A DNA stretch of 64,000 nucleotides from Acidimicrobiales bacterium (GCA_024638815.1 JAHEJM010000006.1:19753-83752); one strand, 5' to 3'; shown: positions 1 through 8,448, counted from the first letter of the stretch. Numbers and translations are program-made. The notes: generated by a model from the sequence alone, not told the origin.

Positions 1-52
1 CAAATTCAGCAAGAGTCGCCACGGCCAGAACCGAGGCGGACTTGGAGAACAT
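1..52 (-). CDS. Possible 5' end of a minus-strand gene leaving the window
   Basis: An open minus-strand frame begins with ATG at 52 and runs off the left edge. It reads MFSKSASVLAVATLAEF, a lysine followed by a hydrophobic stretch, so it could be the start of an exported protein. TGGAG lies shortly before the ATG as a weak ribosome site. Only 17 codons are visible, so no function can be given. It would be divergent from selA, leaving about 90 bases between them. Confidence 0.3.
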   Translation of the reverse strand, partial: MFSKSASVLAVATLAEF

Positions 53-143
53 CGACTCCAGTCTACCGGGCACCGGGCCCAAGTCGCTCCGTAGATGCCC
101 GGAGAGGGCCCGATCGGGCCTGTGATCGGTAGCCTGAGCATCA

Positions 144-1487
144 GTGTCACGCCCCCCCTCCGTCGATCAGCTGGCTCGTTCCCTAGCCCATCACGGTCTG
201 CCCCACCCCGTGCTGGTCGAGGTTGCACGACGGGCCATTGCACTCGATCGGGTCGACCACGCCGACGAACTGGCCCGCCGGCGGGCTCGCCGAATGCTGG
301 TTCCCGTCATCAACGCCACCGGGGTGCTGCTCCACACCAATCTGGGTCGGGCTCCCCTGGCAGTGGAAACGGCCGCCACCTACACCAACCTCGAGTTGAA
401 CCTGGCCACCGGCAAGCGGGGCAGCCGCCAGGCTGCCATCGGCGAGCTCCTGGCCACCGCCTGCGGGGCCGAGGCGGCCATGGTCGTGAACAACTGTGCC
501 GGAGCCGTGCTGTTGACCCTGGCCGCCCTGGCCCAAGGCCGGGGTGTGGCAGTGGGCCGGGGCGAGATGGTCGAGATCGGAGGCGGGTTCCGCATCCCCG
601 ACGTCATGAACCAATCGGGGGCCCATCTGGTCGAGGTCGGGACCACCAACCGGTCCCGGCTGTCGGACTATGTGGCCGCCGCCCACGCCGGGTCACCGTC
701 CGGGCCGGCCGTCACCTCGAACCCCGCGGCCGGCCTGGCCATGGTGCTGAAGGTCCACCGTTCCAACTACAAGATCGTGGGCTTCACCGAGGACGTCTCG
801 GTCCGGGAGCTGGCAGCCAGTCCCGACATTGCCGTGCCGGTGGTGGCCGACATCGGCTCCGGGCTGCTCGACCGATCCTGCCCCTGGCTCGACGGGCCGC
901 CCCCGGGCTGGTTGGCCGATGAACCGGCGGTACGCCAGACCCTGGGCGACGGAGCCGACCTGGTGCTGTTCAGTGGCGACAAGCTGTTCGGGGGCCCCCA
1001 GGCCGGCATCATCGCCGGCCGCCGCGACCTGGTGGAACGTTGCGGACACCACCCCTTGGCCCGGGCTCTGCGTCCGGGCTCGCTGGTGATCCACGCCCTG
1101 CAGCAGGTCACCTTGGCCTACCTCGACCGACGGGGCGAGGATATCCCGCTATGGCGCATGGTGGCCGCCACCACCGATGAACTCGAGCAGCGGTCAGAGG
1201 CCATCGTGGCCCGTATCGAGGCCCGGGCCGGCGCCTCGCAGCCGGCACCCCTCTCCATCACGGCCGGTCCAACCGAGGCGGTCCCCGGCGGCGGCACACT
1301 GCCCACGGTCATCCTGCCCAGCCACGGGCTGAGGGTCGACGGCGACATCACCGAGCAACTCCGAAACCGCGACCGCCCCATCATCGCCCGGGTCGAGGAA
1401 GCCAGCACCGTCATCGACCTCCGAACGGTGGATCGGCTCGACGACGCCGAACTCACCGCCGCGCTCATGAGCAGTTGTGGCCAATGA
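144..1487 (+). CDS. selA: L-seryl-tRNA(Sec) selenium transferase SelA
   Basis: SelA is a PLP enzyme that converts seryl-tRNA(Sec) into selenocysteinyl-tRNA(Sec) using selenophosphate. The 447 residues are close to the usual family length. The PLP-lysine segment SGDKLFGGPQAGII is clear, with Lys280 as the Schiff-base residue. Early segments INATGVLLHTNLGRAPL and GKRGSRQ are also typical. The GTG at 144 gives a normal N-terminus, although no good ribosome site precedes it. The stop overlaps the selB start as ATGA, so the two are probably translationally coupled. No selD (selenophosphate synthetase) and no recognisable tRNA-Sec gene are seen in the window; both must lie elsewhere if the pathway works. 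Confidence 0.95.
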   Translation: MSRPPSVDQLARSLAHHGLPHPVLVEVARRAIALDRVDHADELARRRARRMLVPVINATGVLLHTNLGRAPLAVETAATYTNLELNLATGKRGSRQAAIGELLATACGAEAAMVVNNCAGAVLLTLAALAQGRGVAVGRGEMVEIGGGFRIPDVMNQSGAHLVEVGTTNRSRLSDYVAAAHAGSPSGPAVTSNPAAGLAMVLKVHRSNYKIVGFTEDVSVRELAASPDIAVPVVADIGSGLLDRSCPWLDGPPPGWLADEPAVRQTLGDGADLVLFSGDKLFGGPQAGIIAGRRDLVERCGHHPLARALRPGSLVIHALQQVTLAYLDRRGEDIPLWRMVAATTDELEQRSEAIVARIEARAGASQPAPLSITAGPTEAVPGGGTLPTVILPSHGLRVDGDITEQLRNRDRPIIARVEEASTVIDLRTVDRLDDAELTAALMSSCGQ

Positions 1488-3202
1488 CCGTCATCGCCAC
1501 TGCAGGACACGTCGACCACGGCAAGTCGACCTTGGTCAAGGCGCTCACCGGTATCGACCCCGATCGCTGGGACGAGGAGAAGGCCCGCGGCCTCACCATC
1601 GATCTGGGCTTTGCCAACACCGTGCTGCCGTCGGGCCAACCGCTGTCGCTGGTGGACGTGCCCGGCCATGTGCGGTTCCTCCGCAACATGCTGGCCGGGG
1701 TGGGGAGCGTGGACGCCTGCCTGTTCGTGGTGGCCGCCACCGAGGGGTGGAAGCCCCAGTCGGAGGAGCATTTGCGCATCCTCGACCTGCTTGGTCTGCA
1801 GCATGGGGTGATTGCCCTGACCAAGGTCGACCAGGTCGATGACGACCTGCTGGAGCTGGCCCACCTCGATGTGGAGGAGCACGTGGTCGGCACCTTCCTG
1901 GCCGGCGCCGAGGTCATCGATGTCGCCGCCATCGAGCATCGGGGGGTGAACGAGGTTGCCGTCGCCCTGGACCGCCTCGTGGCCGGTGACACCGCTCATC
2001 GGGACGAACGCACCCCAAGACTATGGGTCGACCGCTCGTTCGCACCGGCCGGGGTGGGTACCGTGGTCACCGGCACGCTGACCGGCGCCTCGTTGTCGGT
2101 GGGCGACTCGCTGACCGTGGCCGGCGCCGGGCCCGATCGCCCGACGGTCCGCATCCGCGGCCTGCAAAGCCACCACCGGGATCTGGACCGGGTCGGCCCG
2201 GCCAACCGGGTGGCGGTGAACCTGGTGGGTATCAGCCACGGCGACATCGCCCGGGGCGATGTGCTGGTCGAGGAGCACGACTGGCACTTCACCACCACCG
2301 TCGACGCCGAATTGACCGTGCTCGACCGCCTCGACCACGCCGTGTCCCGGCGCGGCGCCTACGCCGCCTACATCGGCTCCGGCGAATTCCCGGTCCGGCT
2401 GCGGGTCATCGGGGCCGGTGAGATCGGCCCCGGCGAGCGAGGACCGGTTCGTCTCCATCTTCCCCGGCCCCTACCGCTGGTCCCCGGCGACCGCTTCATC
2501 CTGCGGGAGAGCGGTCGGTACGAGACCGTGGGCGGCGGCCATATCCTCGATGTCGATCCCGTGCTGCCGGCGTCCAGGGCCCGACCCGACCTGTCGGTGC
2601 AACGGGTGGTGGCCGAGCGAGGCTGGGTCAAGGCCGCGACCCTGACCCGACTGACCGGGCAGACGGTCGGACCCACCATCGGCGACTGGGTGGTCGATCC
2701 AACCGCCCTGGCTGAAACCACCGCCGAGGTGACCAAGGCGGTGGAAGCGGCGGGCGCCCTCGGCCTCGATCTGGCCGGCCTGGATGCCCGGCAACGGGCT
2801 GTGGTCGACAACGACGACACCTTCACCGTCGACAACGGACGAGTGACGATCGGGCCTCGGGTCGATCCCCTGGCCGGTCACCCATGGATCGCCGAGCTGG
2901 AGGCCGAACCGTTCAGCCCCCCGGGCCCCGACGGCGTGGACCGGGGCGAGGTCAGGGAACTCGTCCGTCGCAGTCTGGTGGTGGAGCAGGACGGTGTCCA
3001 CTTCGCCCCGGCGGCGGTCGAAAAGGCACGGCAGCTCCTGCGGTCACGCTTCGAGCAGCAGCCCGAGGGCCTGACCGTGGCCGAGATCCGGGACATGCTG
3101 CAAACGAGCAGGAAGTACGTTCTGGCCCTTTTGGCCTATCTGGACAACAACGGCATGACCCGTCGGCGCGGCGACTTCCGCATTCCCGGGCCCCGCCTGT
3201 AG
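1484..3202 (+). CDS. selB: Selenocysteine-specific elongation factor SelB
   Basis: SelB is the GTPase that carries Sec-tRNA to the ribosome at UGA codons marked by a SECIS element. Starting at ATG 1484 the protein is 572 residues. G-motifs are intact: GHVDHGKST at 8-16, DVPGH at 58-62 and TKVD at 113-116. Two beta-barrel domains follow, and the C-terminal region (about 340 onward) has the winged-helix pattern that binds mRNA in SelB, ending in LQTSRKYVLALLAYLDNNG. An upstream in-frame TTG at 1475 is less likely because ATG 1484 gives the standard N-terminus and the ATGA overlap with selA. The presence of selAB implies at least one selenoprotein gene in this genome; none was recognised here. 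Confidence 0.95.
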   Translation: MTVIATAGHVDHGKSTLVKALTGIDPDRWDEEKARGLTIDLGFANTVLPSGQPLSLVDVPGHVRFLRNMLAGVGSVDACLFVVAATEGWKPQSEEHLRILDLLGLQHGVIALTKVDQVDDDLLELAHLDVEEHVVGTFLAGAEVIDVAAIEHRGVNEVAVALDRLVAGDTAHRDERTPRLWVDRSFAPAGVGTVVTGTLTGASLSVGDSLTVAGAGPDRPTVRIRGLQSHHRDLDRVGPANRVAVNLVGISHGDIARGDVLVEEHDWHFTTTVDAELTVLDRLDHAVSRRGAYAAYIGSGEFPVRLRVIGAGEIGPGERGPVRLHLPRPLPLVPGDRFILRESGRYETVGGGHILDVDPVLPASRARPDLSVQRVVAERGWVKAATLTRLTGQTVGPTIGDWVVDPTALAETTAEVTKAVEAAGALGLDLAGLDARQRAVVDNDDTFTVDNGRVTIGPRVDPLAGHPWIAELEAEPFSPPGPDGVDRGEVRELVRRSLVVEQDGVHFAPAAVEKARQLLRSRFEQQPEGLTVAEIRDMLQTSRKYVLALLAYLDNNGMTRRRGDFRIPGPRL

Positions 3203-3224
3203 GTCGACGGGGCCAGGCCGGGTC

Positions 3225-3542
3225 CTAGGCGCCGGTGTTGGCGGCGAGCACCAGTTCCTTGCGCTCCTTGGCCGTCAAGCCGCCCCAGATGCCGTGCTGT
3301 TCGCCGATGTTGAGGGCGTAATCACGGCATTGACGCAGCACCGGGCATTGCTCGCAGATCTCCTTGGCCCGAGCCTCCCGCCGACGCTTGTCGATCCGAC
3401 GCTCGAGGCGGGACGGAGGGAAGAAGATGGCGTGATTCGGGCCCTTGCACGCCGCCTTGTCCTGCCACTCACTCCGATCGAGACCACCAGAACGGCCCAG
3501 CTCGATCACCCGGCTCGCATTCAGTGGATGCCTGACGGCCAC
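3225..3542 (-). CDS. WhiB-like iron-sulfur transcription factor
   Basis: This is a 105-residue Wbl protein. Wbl proteins bind a 4Fe-4S cluster and usually act with the principal sigma factor. The four cluster ligands are Cys32, Cys63, Cys66 and Cys72, in AAC, CEQC and QC contexts, followed by the family turn GIWGG at 84-88. It lacks the AT-hook of WhiB7. A basic linker between the first and second cysteine (RLERRIDKRRREAR) is longer than in WhiB1. In Mycobacterium tuberculosis whiB4 lies beside the Rv3679-Rv3680 ATPase pair; here a Wbl gene also neighbours the homologous pair, with an NfeD-like gene between, but the sequence does not look specifically WhiB4-like. Confidence 0.93.
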   Translation of the reverse strand: MAVRHPLNASRVIELGRSGGLDRSEWQDKAACKGPNHAIFFPPSRLERRIDKRRREARAKEICEQCPVLRQCRDYALNIGEQHGIWGGLTAKERKELVLAANTGA

Positions 3543-3610
3543 AATGACGTCCCCCTTTGTCCGTTTGTGACGATTTTTTCCTTATTCCAGAGAGTCCGCA
3601 TTCCCGGAGA

Positions 3611-3659
3611 TTGTCGAACCCTGGTCGTTGCCCAACAATCTATCCCGGTCGTTCGACAA
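3611..3659. promoter_or_regulatory. Inverted repeat upstream of the WhiB-like gene
   Basis: TTGTCGAAC at 3611-3619 is matched by its exact reverse complement GTTCGACAA at 3651-3659, with 31 bases between. It lies 70-120 bases upstream of the WhiB-like start on the minus strand, within the only intergenic gap here (3543-3711). Such a pair could be a regulator site or an mRNA stem. It is not a LexA box, because the half-sites are not spaced by four bases. Confidence 0.35.
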
Positions 3660-3711
3660 CCCACGTGATGGCGCAGCGTACCGTATGGAGTGAACGGGTC
3701 AACAGGTAAAC

Positions 3712-5103
3712 CTACCGTTTCTCCCGGTAGTCCCTGGCGCCACCCTCCTCGGGTTCGACCTCCAGCAGCAGCCGACTGATTCCCACCACCCGGACCCGGC
3801 CCCCCTTCTCCACCGGGGTGGCCCGATTGGTGAAGGCTCGCCAGGTCACTTCTCGGATTTTGACCGTGCCCTCCGGATCGACCCCGGTCACCGCCTCACC
3901 CAACTCGCCGATCATCCATTGACGACCGATGGTGGGGGTCGAGAAGCGGGTTCGAACCATGGACGGCATACCGGTGTAGGCATAGAGCACGGCACCGATG
4001 ATGGCGGCCAGGGCCGTGATCCACGACATGGTCACCCCGTCATAGAGGAACCAGGTGCCGACGACGAAGCCGACCAGCCCGACGATGGTGTAGAACCGGG
4101 GCACGTTGGTCTGGATGTCGATGGCGAGGAAGAACATGCTCACCAGCAGCAGGGCGATGGCCCACCATCGTGTGGGAAGGGAGGCCAACCCGTAGCCGCC
4201 CAGTGCGAGTAGGACCGCTCCGATCACGCCGGCCACGCCTACACCGGCCACGAACAGCTCGAAGACCAGGATGGCCAAGCCCATGGTGAAGAACAGATAG
4301 GCCACCTCGGGGCTGCCCACCGTGTGGAACATCTGGGATGTCAACGGCAGGCCGGTGAGGAAGACCGAGCTCCGAGGCACGGTGGCGATGGTCCCGTCGG
4401 CGTTGCGGCAGACGAAGACTTCGAAGCCGTCGAATTGGGCTGCGAAGGCACCGATGGACACGATGTCGGACAGGGGACCCACGGCCAATCCGGCCTGGAC
4501 CGCCTCGTCGGCCGAGAACACCGAGGTTTCCAGCCGGGTGGACGCGTCGCCAAACGGTTCACCCCAGTCCGCCGGAAGGCGGCGGGTTCCGGTGGCTCCG
4601 ATGGTGGAGTTGGGAGTGATGGCGATGCGGTCGGCAACCGTGGCCAGCTCGGCCGCTCCCCCTCGAGCCGTCGAACCCGACTGACCGACCCAGAGCCCGA
4701 TAGGCAGTCGGGAGTCCCTCAGACGGCTGGCGAACTCGACGAACTCGGCGTCGTTCAGCACCGAACCCCTGCTGTTGACCCGGAGCACGAAGCCGATGGT
4801 GTTGTCATCGGCCTCGGCCCGGGACAGCTCGTCGAGCACGTAATCGGCGACCACCGGGTCGATCAATCCGGCCACCTTGACCACTCGGATCCGGGAGTCG
4901 GCGACGGGCACCGTGGACAGATCGGTGGGACAGGACTCGATCTCCTCGGTCGAACCGGAGCCCTCCTGGGCCGCAGCCGGCGTCGTCATCGCAAGCGTGG
5001 CCGACAGCGCGGCCAGGACCAGCAGGCCGAATGCCACAGTCAGCGAAGGGAGGCGAACCAGTAGCCTCGAAGTTGGTGACTGCGCAAGACTTTTTCGCCG
5101 CAT
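3712..5103 (-). CDS. NfeD-family membrane protein with ClpP/SppA-like domain
   Basis: A 463-residue protein of the long NfeD type. An N-terminal export signal (about 1-46, hydrophobic core then TTPAAAQ) is followed by a ClpP-class domain at about 60-220, then four or more membrane helices at about 265-385, and a C-terminal OB-like NfeD domain at about 395-455. In family peptidases the nucleophile sits in an A-S-A-G context; here the aligned stretch reads SGSTARGGAAEL, so the serine seems replaced by glycine and proteolysis is doubtful. The ATG at 5103 has GAGGA eight bases upstream. The start overlaps that of the divergent ATPase gene. Confidence 0.85.
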   Translation of the reverse strand: MRRKSLAQSPTSRLLVRLPSLTVAFGLLVLAALSATLAMTTPAAAQEGSGSTEEIESCPTDLSTVPVADSRIRVVKVAGLIDPVVADYVLDELSRAEADDNTIGFVLRVNSRGSVLNDAEFVEFASRLRDSRLPIGLWVGQSGSTARGGAAELATVADRIAITPNSTIGATGTRRLPADWGEPFGDASTRLETSVFSADEAVQAGLAVGPLSDIVSIGAFAAQFDGFEVFVCRNADGTIATVPRSSVFLTGLPLTSQMFHTVGSPEVAYLFFTMGLAILVFELFVAGVGVAGVIGAVLLALGGYGLASLPTRWWAIALLLVSMFFLAIDIQTNVPRFYTIVGLVGFVVGTWFLYDGVTMSWITALAAIIGAVLYAYTGMPSMVRTRFSTPTIGRQWMIGELGEAVTGVDPEGTVKIREVTWRAFTNRATPVEKGGRVRVVGISRLLLEVEPEEGGARDYREKR

Positions 5104-6047
5104 CCAATGTCCTCATCGTGGCCGGCAAGGGCGGGGTCGGGAAAACTACGGTTGGGGCCTGCCTGGCCGTGGCCGCTGCCCGTGCCGGATTCGACACCTT
5201 GCTCATCGAACTGGAGGGGTTCAGCCATCTGGCCCGGACGTTGCAGGTTGGTTCTCTAGGCTACGAGCCCCGAACCGTGAACCACCACGGCCGGGCCACC
5301 GAAACCGACTCCAGCGGTCGGCTGCGAGCCATGCAGCTGCGACCGGAGGAGGCGCTGGCCGACTACCTCGATCGCACCGGAATGGGTCCGCTGATCAACC
5401 GGGTCAGTCGGGCCGGTGCCATCGAAGTGGTCACCGCCGCCGCGCCCGGTATCCGCGATCTGGTCACCTTGGGAAAGATCCGTCAGATGGAACAGGCCGG
5501 GGTGGCCGATCTGATCGTGGTCGATGCCCCGGCGTCGGGCCATGCCATCACCTTCCTCACCTGCGCCGAGGCCATGGCCGCGTCGTCCAACTCCGGCCCC
5601 ATTCGGGAGCAGGCCGACCAGGTCCTGGCCATGCTGGGGGACGACACCCGGTGCCAGGTCATGTTGGTGACATTGCCCGAGGAGACGCCGGTGTCGGAGA
5701 CGGTGGAAACGGCCTTCGCCATCGAGGACCGGGTTGGCCTCAAGCTCGGCCCGGTGGTGGTCAACAGCGTGTGGCCGACCATCGATGGGCTGGAGCGTCG
5801 GCTGGCCGAGGTCGGCGACAACACCCGCGTCGACCCGGCCCTGATCGCCGCCGCCCGGTTCCGGCTCGACCGCCAGGCCGACCAGAACACCCAGATCGAC
5901 CGCCTGGCCCGGGAGCTGCCCCTGTCTCAGATCACGCTGCCCCATCTGTTCCGGGCCGATATGGATCTCGCCGCCATCGACGAGCTGGCCGACGCCCTCA
6001 CCGATCAGGTCGACATCATTCCTCCGCCCGAACCGACCGGCTCATGA
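5076..6047 (+). CDS. Get3/ArsA-like ATPase, first subunit (Rv3679-like)
   Basis: A member of the ArsA/Get3 SIMIBI ATPase family. The deviant Walker A GKGGVGKTT begins about residue 15, and the VVDAPASGHAITFL stretch matches the switch region of the mycobacterial Rv3679 type. Family members hydrolyse ATP as dimers and handle anions or hydrophobic clients; here the substrate is unknown. I chose GTG at 5076 to limit overlap with the divergent NfeD gene; an ATG at 5031 would add 15 residues. The stop overlaps the next gene's start as ATGA, so the two ATPases are probably made together and form a heteromeric complex. Confidence 0.88.
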   Translation: MTAQDFFAASNVLIVAGKGGVGKTTVGACLAVAAARAGFDTLLIELEGFSHLARTLQVGSLGYEPRTVNHHGRATETDSSGRLRAMQLRPEEALADYLDRTGMGPLINRVSRAGAIEVVTAAAPGIRDLVTLGKIRQMEQAGVADLIVVDAPASGHAITFLTCAEAMAASSNSGPIREQADQVLAMLGDDTRCQVMLVTLPEETPVSETVETAFAIEDRVGLKLGPVVVNSVWPTIDGLERRLAEVGDNTRVDPALIAAARFRLDRQADQNTQIDRLARELPLSQITLPHLFRADMDLAAIDELADALTDQVDIIPPPEPTGS

Positions 6048-7159
6048 TCACGCTACATCGGGTGACGGTGTGCCTGGGGTCGGGCGGAGTGGGCAAGACC
6101 ACGGTGGCCGCCGCCCTGGCCCTGGCCATGGCCGAACGGGGCGAACGGGTGGTGGTGTTGACCATCGACCCGGCTCGACGCCTGGCCGACGCCCTGGGCC
6201 TGCAGGACGGGTTGGGTAACGAGCCCGCCCTGGTTCGGCGCTGGGACGACACCGGCGGCGAGCTGTGGGCGACCATGCTCGACCCGGCCGAGACTTTCCG
6301 AAACGTGGTGCAAACCGAATCGACGTCGGACGAGCAGGCACGAACCATCATGGCCAACAGCCTCTTCACCAACCTGGTCACATCCCTGTCGGGTACGAAC
6401 GAATACATGGCGGCCGAGCGACTCCATCAGCTCCACAGCGATGAGCGATTCGATCGGGTGGTGGTCGACACCCCACCGTCGCGCCACGGGATCGACTTCC
6501 TGGAAAGCCCGGGTCGCCTCTATCGATTCGTCAACCACCGCCTGTACCGGTCGGTGTTCGCTCCCACCACCAGCCTGTTGCGTACCGTCTCGGCCGGCAG
6601 TCAGATGATACTTCGATTGCTGGGCCGGATCGTCGGAAGCCGGCTGGTCGACGATGTCATCACCTTCTTCGCCAACTTCCAGGGACTGGATCAGGGATTC
6701 CGGCGTAGGGCCGAGGCCATCGAAGAGGTTCTCGACACCGAGACCTCATTCGTCCTGGTCGCCTCTCCCCGGGCCCAGCCGTTGGAGGAGGCTCGCTGGA
6801 TCGTTGACCGGCTGAAGCCTCCACTGTCGGTGGTGGTGATGAACCGGCTGTGTCCGGTGGACGCCGCCGGGGCCGGCGGCGGGGCCGGGGCCGAAGGCGG
6901 TGAGGACCGGACCGACTTCGACACCGATCCCCTGGTCCGAAATCTTCGGGAGCTGGCCGCACTTGCCGTTCAGGAACAGCAGTTGACGGACGAGTTCATA
7001 GCTGATGTGAGAGGCAACGGCGATAACGCCGATGCGTCGACCATTCAGATCTGGGAACAGGGCACCCCGGTCAGCGATCTCGACGACATCGAGCGGATCT
7101 CGGATGCGCTGTCGGCCGCTATGACCGGAAGCGGCGGCGGTGACGGGTCAGCCGCCTGA
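6044..7159 (+). CDS. Get3/ArsA-like ATPase, second subunit (Rv3680-like)
   Basis: A 371-residue ArsA-family ATPase coupled to the first subunit through ATGA. Its P-loop reads GSGGVGKTT, so the signature lysine of the deviant Walker A (KGGVGKT) is serine. This asymmetry with the first subunit suggests that one site may be weaker or non-catalytic in a mixed dimer. VVVDTPPSRHGIDFL marks the second nucleotide-contacting region. A glycine/alanine-rich loop (AAGAGGGAGAEGG) near residue 290 looks like a flexible linker. A much longer frame is open upstream but is only the shadow of the first ATPase. The 3' end overlaps the convergent STAS gene by 12 bases. Confidence 0.88.
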   Translation: MITLHRVTVCLGSGGVGKTTVAAALALAMAERGERVVVLTIDPARRLADALGLQDGLGNEPALVRRWDDTGGELWATMLDPAETFRNVVQTESTSDEQARTIMANSLFTNLVTSLSGTNEYMAAERLHQLHSDERFDRVVVDTPPSRHGIDFLESPGRLYRFVNHRLYRSVFAPTTSLLRTVSAGSQMILRLLGRIVGSRLVDDVITFFANFQGLDQGFRRRAEAIEEVLDTETSFVLVASPRAQPLEEARWIVDRLKPPLSVVVMNRLCPVDAAGAGGGAGAEGGEDRTDFDTDPLVRNLRELAALAVQEQQLTDEFIADVRGNGDNADASTIQIWEQGTPVSDLDDIERISDALSAAMTGSGGGDGSAA

Positions 7160-7504
7160 TTCGTCCCCCGCCGCTTCGAGGGCGGCCTCCGCCTCCTCCA
7201 CCGACTCGGTGACCGGGACGATGCGATCGAATCCGGTGGTGTGGAGCAGACGGGTCAGGGCGGGCCGGGTGCAGGCCACGGCCACGGCCCCGTCGGCCTC
7301 CCGAGCCCGGCGGATACCGCCGATGAGCGCGCCCAGCCCGGCCGAGTCCATGAACGGAACTTCGGACAGATCGATCAGGAGGTGACGTTCCCCGGCCAGC
7401 TTCGACAGGGCTTCACGGAAGGCGCCGACCGTGTACGCGTCCAGTTCGCCCGACGGGCGACAAAGCGTATAGTTTTCGGTTTCTTCGATATGGATCTCGA
7501 GCAT
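7148..7504 (-). CDS. STAS-domain protein, anti-sigma-factor-antagonist type
   Basis: A 118-residue single STAS domain starting MLEIHIEET. In SpoIIAA/RsbV proteins this fold is phosphorylated by a partner kinase and frees a sigma factor. The phosphoacceptor-type motif is present in SEVPFMDSAGLGALIGG. GGGGAA lies just before the ATG at 7504. An open extension to 7633 is rejected because residues upstream of MLEI show no family features. No obvious cognate RsbW kinase is adjacent; the RsbW-like gene at 44.3 kb is far away and lacks key residues. Confidence 0.85.
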   Translation of the reverse strand: MLEIHIEETENYTLCRPSGELDAYTVGAFREALSKLAGERHLLIDLSEVPFMDSAGLGALIGGIRRAREADGAVAVACTRPALTRLLHTTGFDRIVPVTESVEEAEAALEAAGDESGG

Positions 7505-7711
7505 CGGCGTTCCCCGTGCCTTTCCGTCGGCGCTGTGTCGGATCATCGGGTCACCGCATGGATTCGAGCCGGTGGGCCCGCCGTCCGGGGTGGAGCCGTG
7601 GTGATCAACGTGCGAATCGATCGCGATCCGCATGGGCGATCGTATCGCCGATTTGAAGCGGAGTGAACTTCGCAGGTCGGCGCGAGGTCGTAACTATGTA
7701 GCATTGGGATT

Positions 7712-8119
7712 GTGACCATCGTGCTGCTCGCAACCGATTCCGACAGCCTGGCGGCCGAAGTGGACGCCACACTGGCCAATGACGACACCGACGTTCTCCG
7801 GGTTCGCAGGGGCCAGGATGTCCTGCCGGTGGTCAAGGCCAAGGATCCGCAGTTGGTGTTGCTCGACCTCCAAATCGGAAACATGGGCGGCATCGCCGCC
7901 TGCCTGGCCATTCGTCAGGAGGAGGGAGCGGGACGCCTCGAACCGCGACCGGTCGGGCTGTTGCTCGATCGCTCCGTCGATGTCTTCCTGGCCCAGGAGT
8001 CACGGGCCGACGGCTGGCTGATCAAGCCAATCGATTCGCTACGGCTCCGCCGCCTGGCCAAGGCGCTCCAGACCGGCGGCAGCTACCACGAGGGAGTCGA
8101 AGACCGGATCACGGTATGA
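7712..8119 (+). CDS. Stand-alone response-regulator receiver domain
   Basis: A 135-residue protein with one CheY-like receiver domain and no output domain. The likely phosphoacceptor is Asp52 in LVLLDLQIGNMGG, and the conserved lysine is in WLIKPID near residue 105. The usual acidic pair near the N-terminus appears as TDSD. It could act through protein contacts like DivK-type regulators. Start is GTG at 7712. No histidine kinase is next to it. It is divergent from the STAS gene, and both could belong to a partner-switching circuit, but that is inference. Confidence 0.75.
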   Translation: MTIVLLATDSDSLAAEVDATLANDDTDVLRVRRGQDVLPVVKAKDPQLVLLDLQIGNMGGIAACLAIRQEEGAGRLEPRPVGLLLDRSVDVFLAQESRADGWLIKPIDSLRLRRLAKALQTGGSYHEGVEDRITV

Positions 8120-8171
8120 AAAGTCGATCCGTGGCCGAGAATTCACGATAGGATCGGAATCCGTCAACCAT

Positions 8172-8245
8172 CGGGTTGTGGCGCAGGTTGGTAGCGCGCC
8201 TCGTTCGGGACGAGGAGGTCGGGAGTTCAAATCTCCCCAACCCGA
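8172..8245 (+). tRNA. tRNA-Pro(CGG)
   Basis: All four arms can be folded by eye. The acceptor stem is CGGGTTG/CAACCCG with discriminator A. The D arm is GCGC-AGGTTGGTA-GCGC. The anticodon stem CCTCG/CGAGG holds the loop TTCGGGA, giving anticodon CGG. The T arm is GGGAG-TTCAAAT-CTCCC. The 3' CCA is not encoded. It reads the CCG proline codon, which is frequent in this GC-rich sequence. No integrase lies beside it. Confidence 0.97.
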
Positions 8246-8310
8246 CGCAGTATGTACGCCGGAGGCGTTCATACCGGAGTCCCTGGCTCCAAACTCTCAG
8301 CCATGACGTC

Positions 8311-8338
8311 AACAGCGACCACCTTGGTGGTCGCTGTT
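8311..8338 (+). terminator. Hairpin downstream of tRNA-Pro, likely terminator
   Basis: AACAGCGACCACC at 8311-8323 is followed after two bases by its exact reverse complement GGTGGTCGCTGTT. The stem is long and perfect, but the following bases (GTTGCG) are only weakly T-rich. It is placed to stop transcription from the tRNA gene, or reading from the minus-strand gene on the other side. The rest of 8246-8448 shows no gene. Confidence 0.55.
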
Positions 8339-8448
8339 GTTGCGACTCGTGCCGGCTCCTAGCAAACCTGCATTGCTCGCTTGATGATCAATTCTAGCCG
8401 CCGGACTGCAGCCAGGTCATATCCCGGCGGCTGCGATGGTCCTCCGTC

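Noticed and set aside
60-143. A possible tRNA-Sec gene before selA
   Set aside because: The palindrome GGCCCGATCGGGCC at 107-120 is present, but no acceptor stem, long variable arm or T loop can be folded around it.
4877-6043. A long N-terminal extension of the second Get3-like ATPase
   Set aside because: The extension overlaps the first ATPase in another frame and is Arg/Gly-rich; the true start is the ATGA-coupled ATG at 6044.
8039-8312. Minus-strand small proteins reading GRFELPTSSSRTRRATNL or GWGDLNSRPPRP
   Set aside because: These are typical false translations of a tRNA-Pro gene on the opposite strand.
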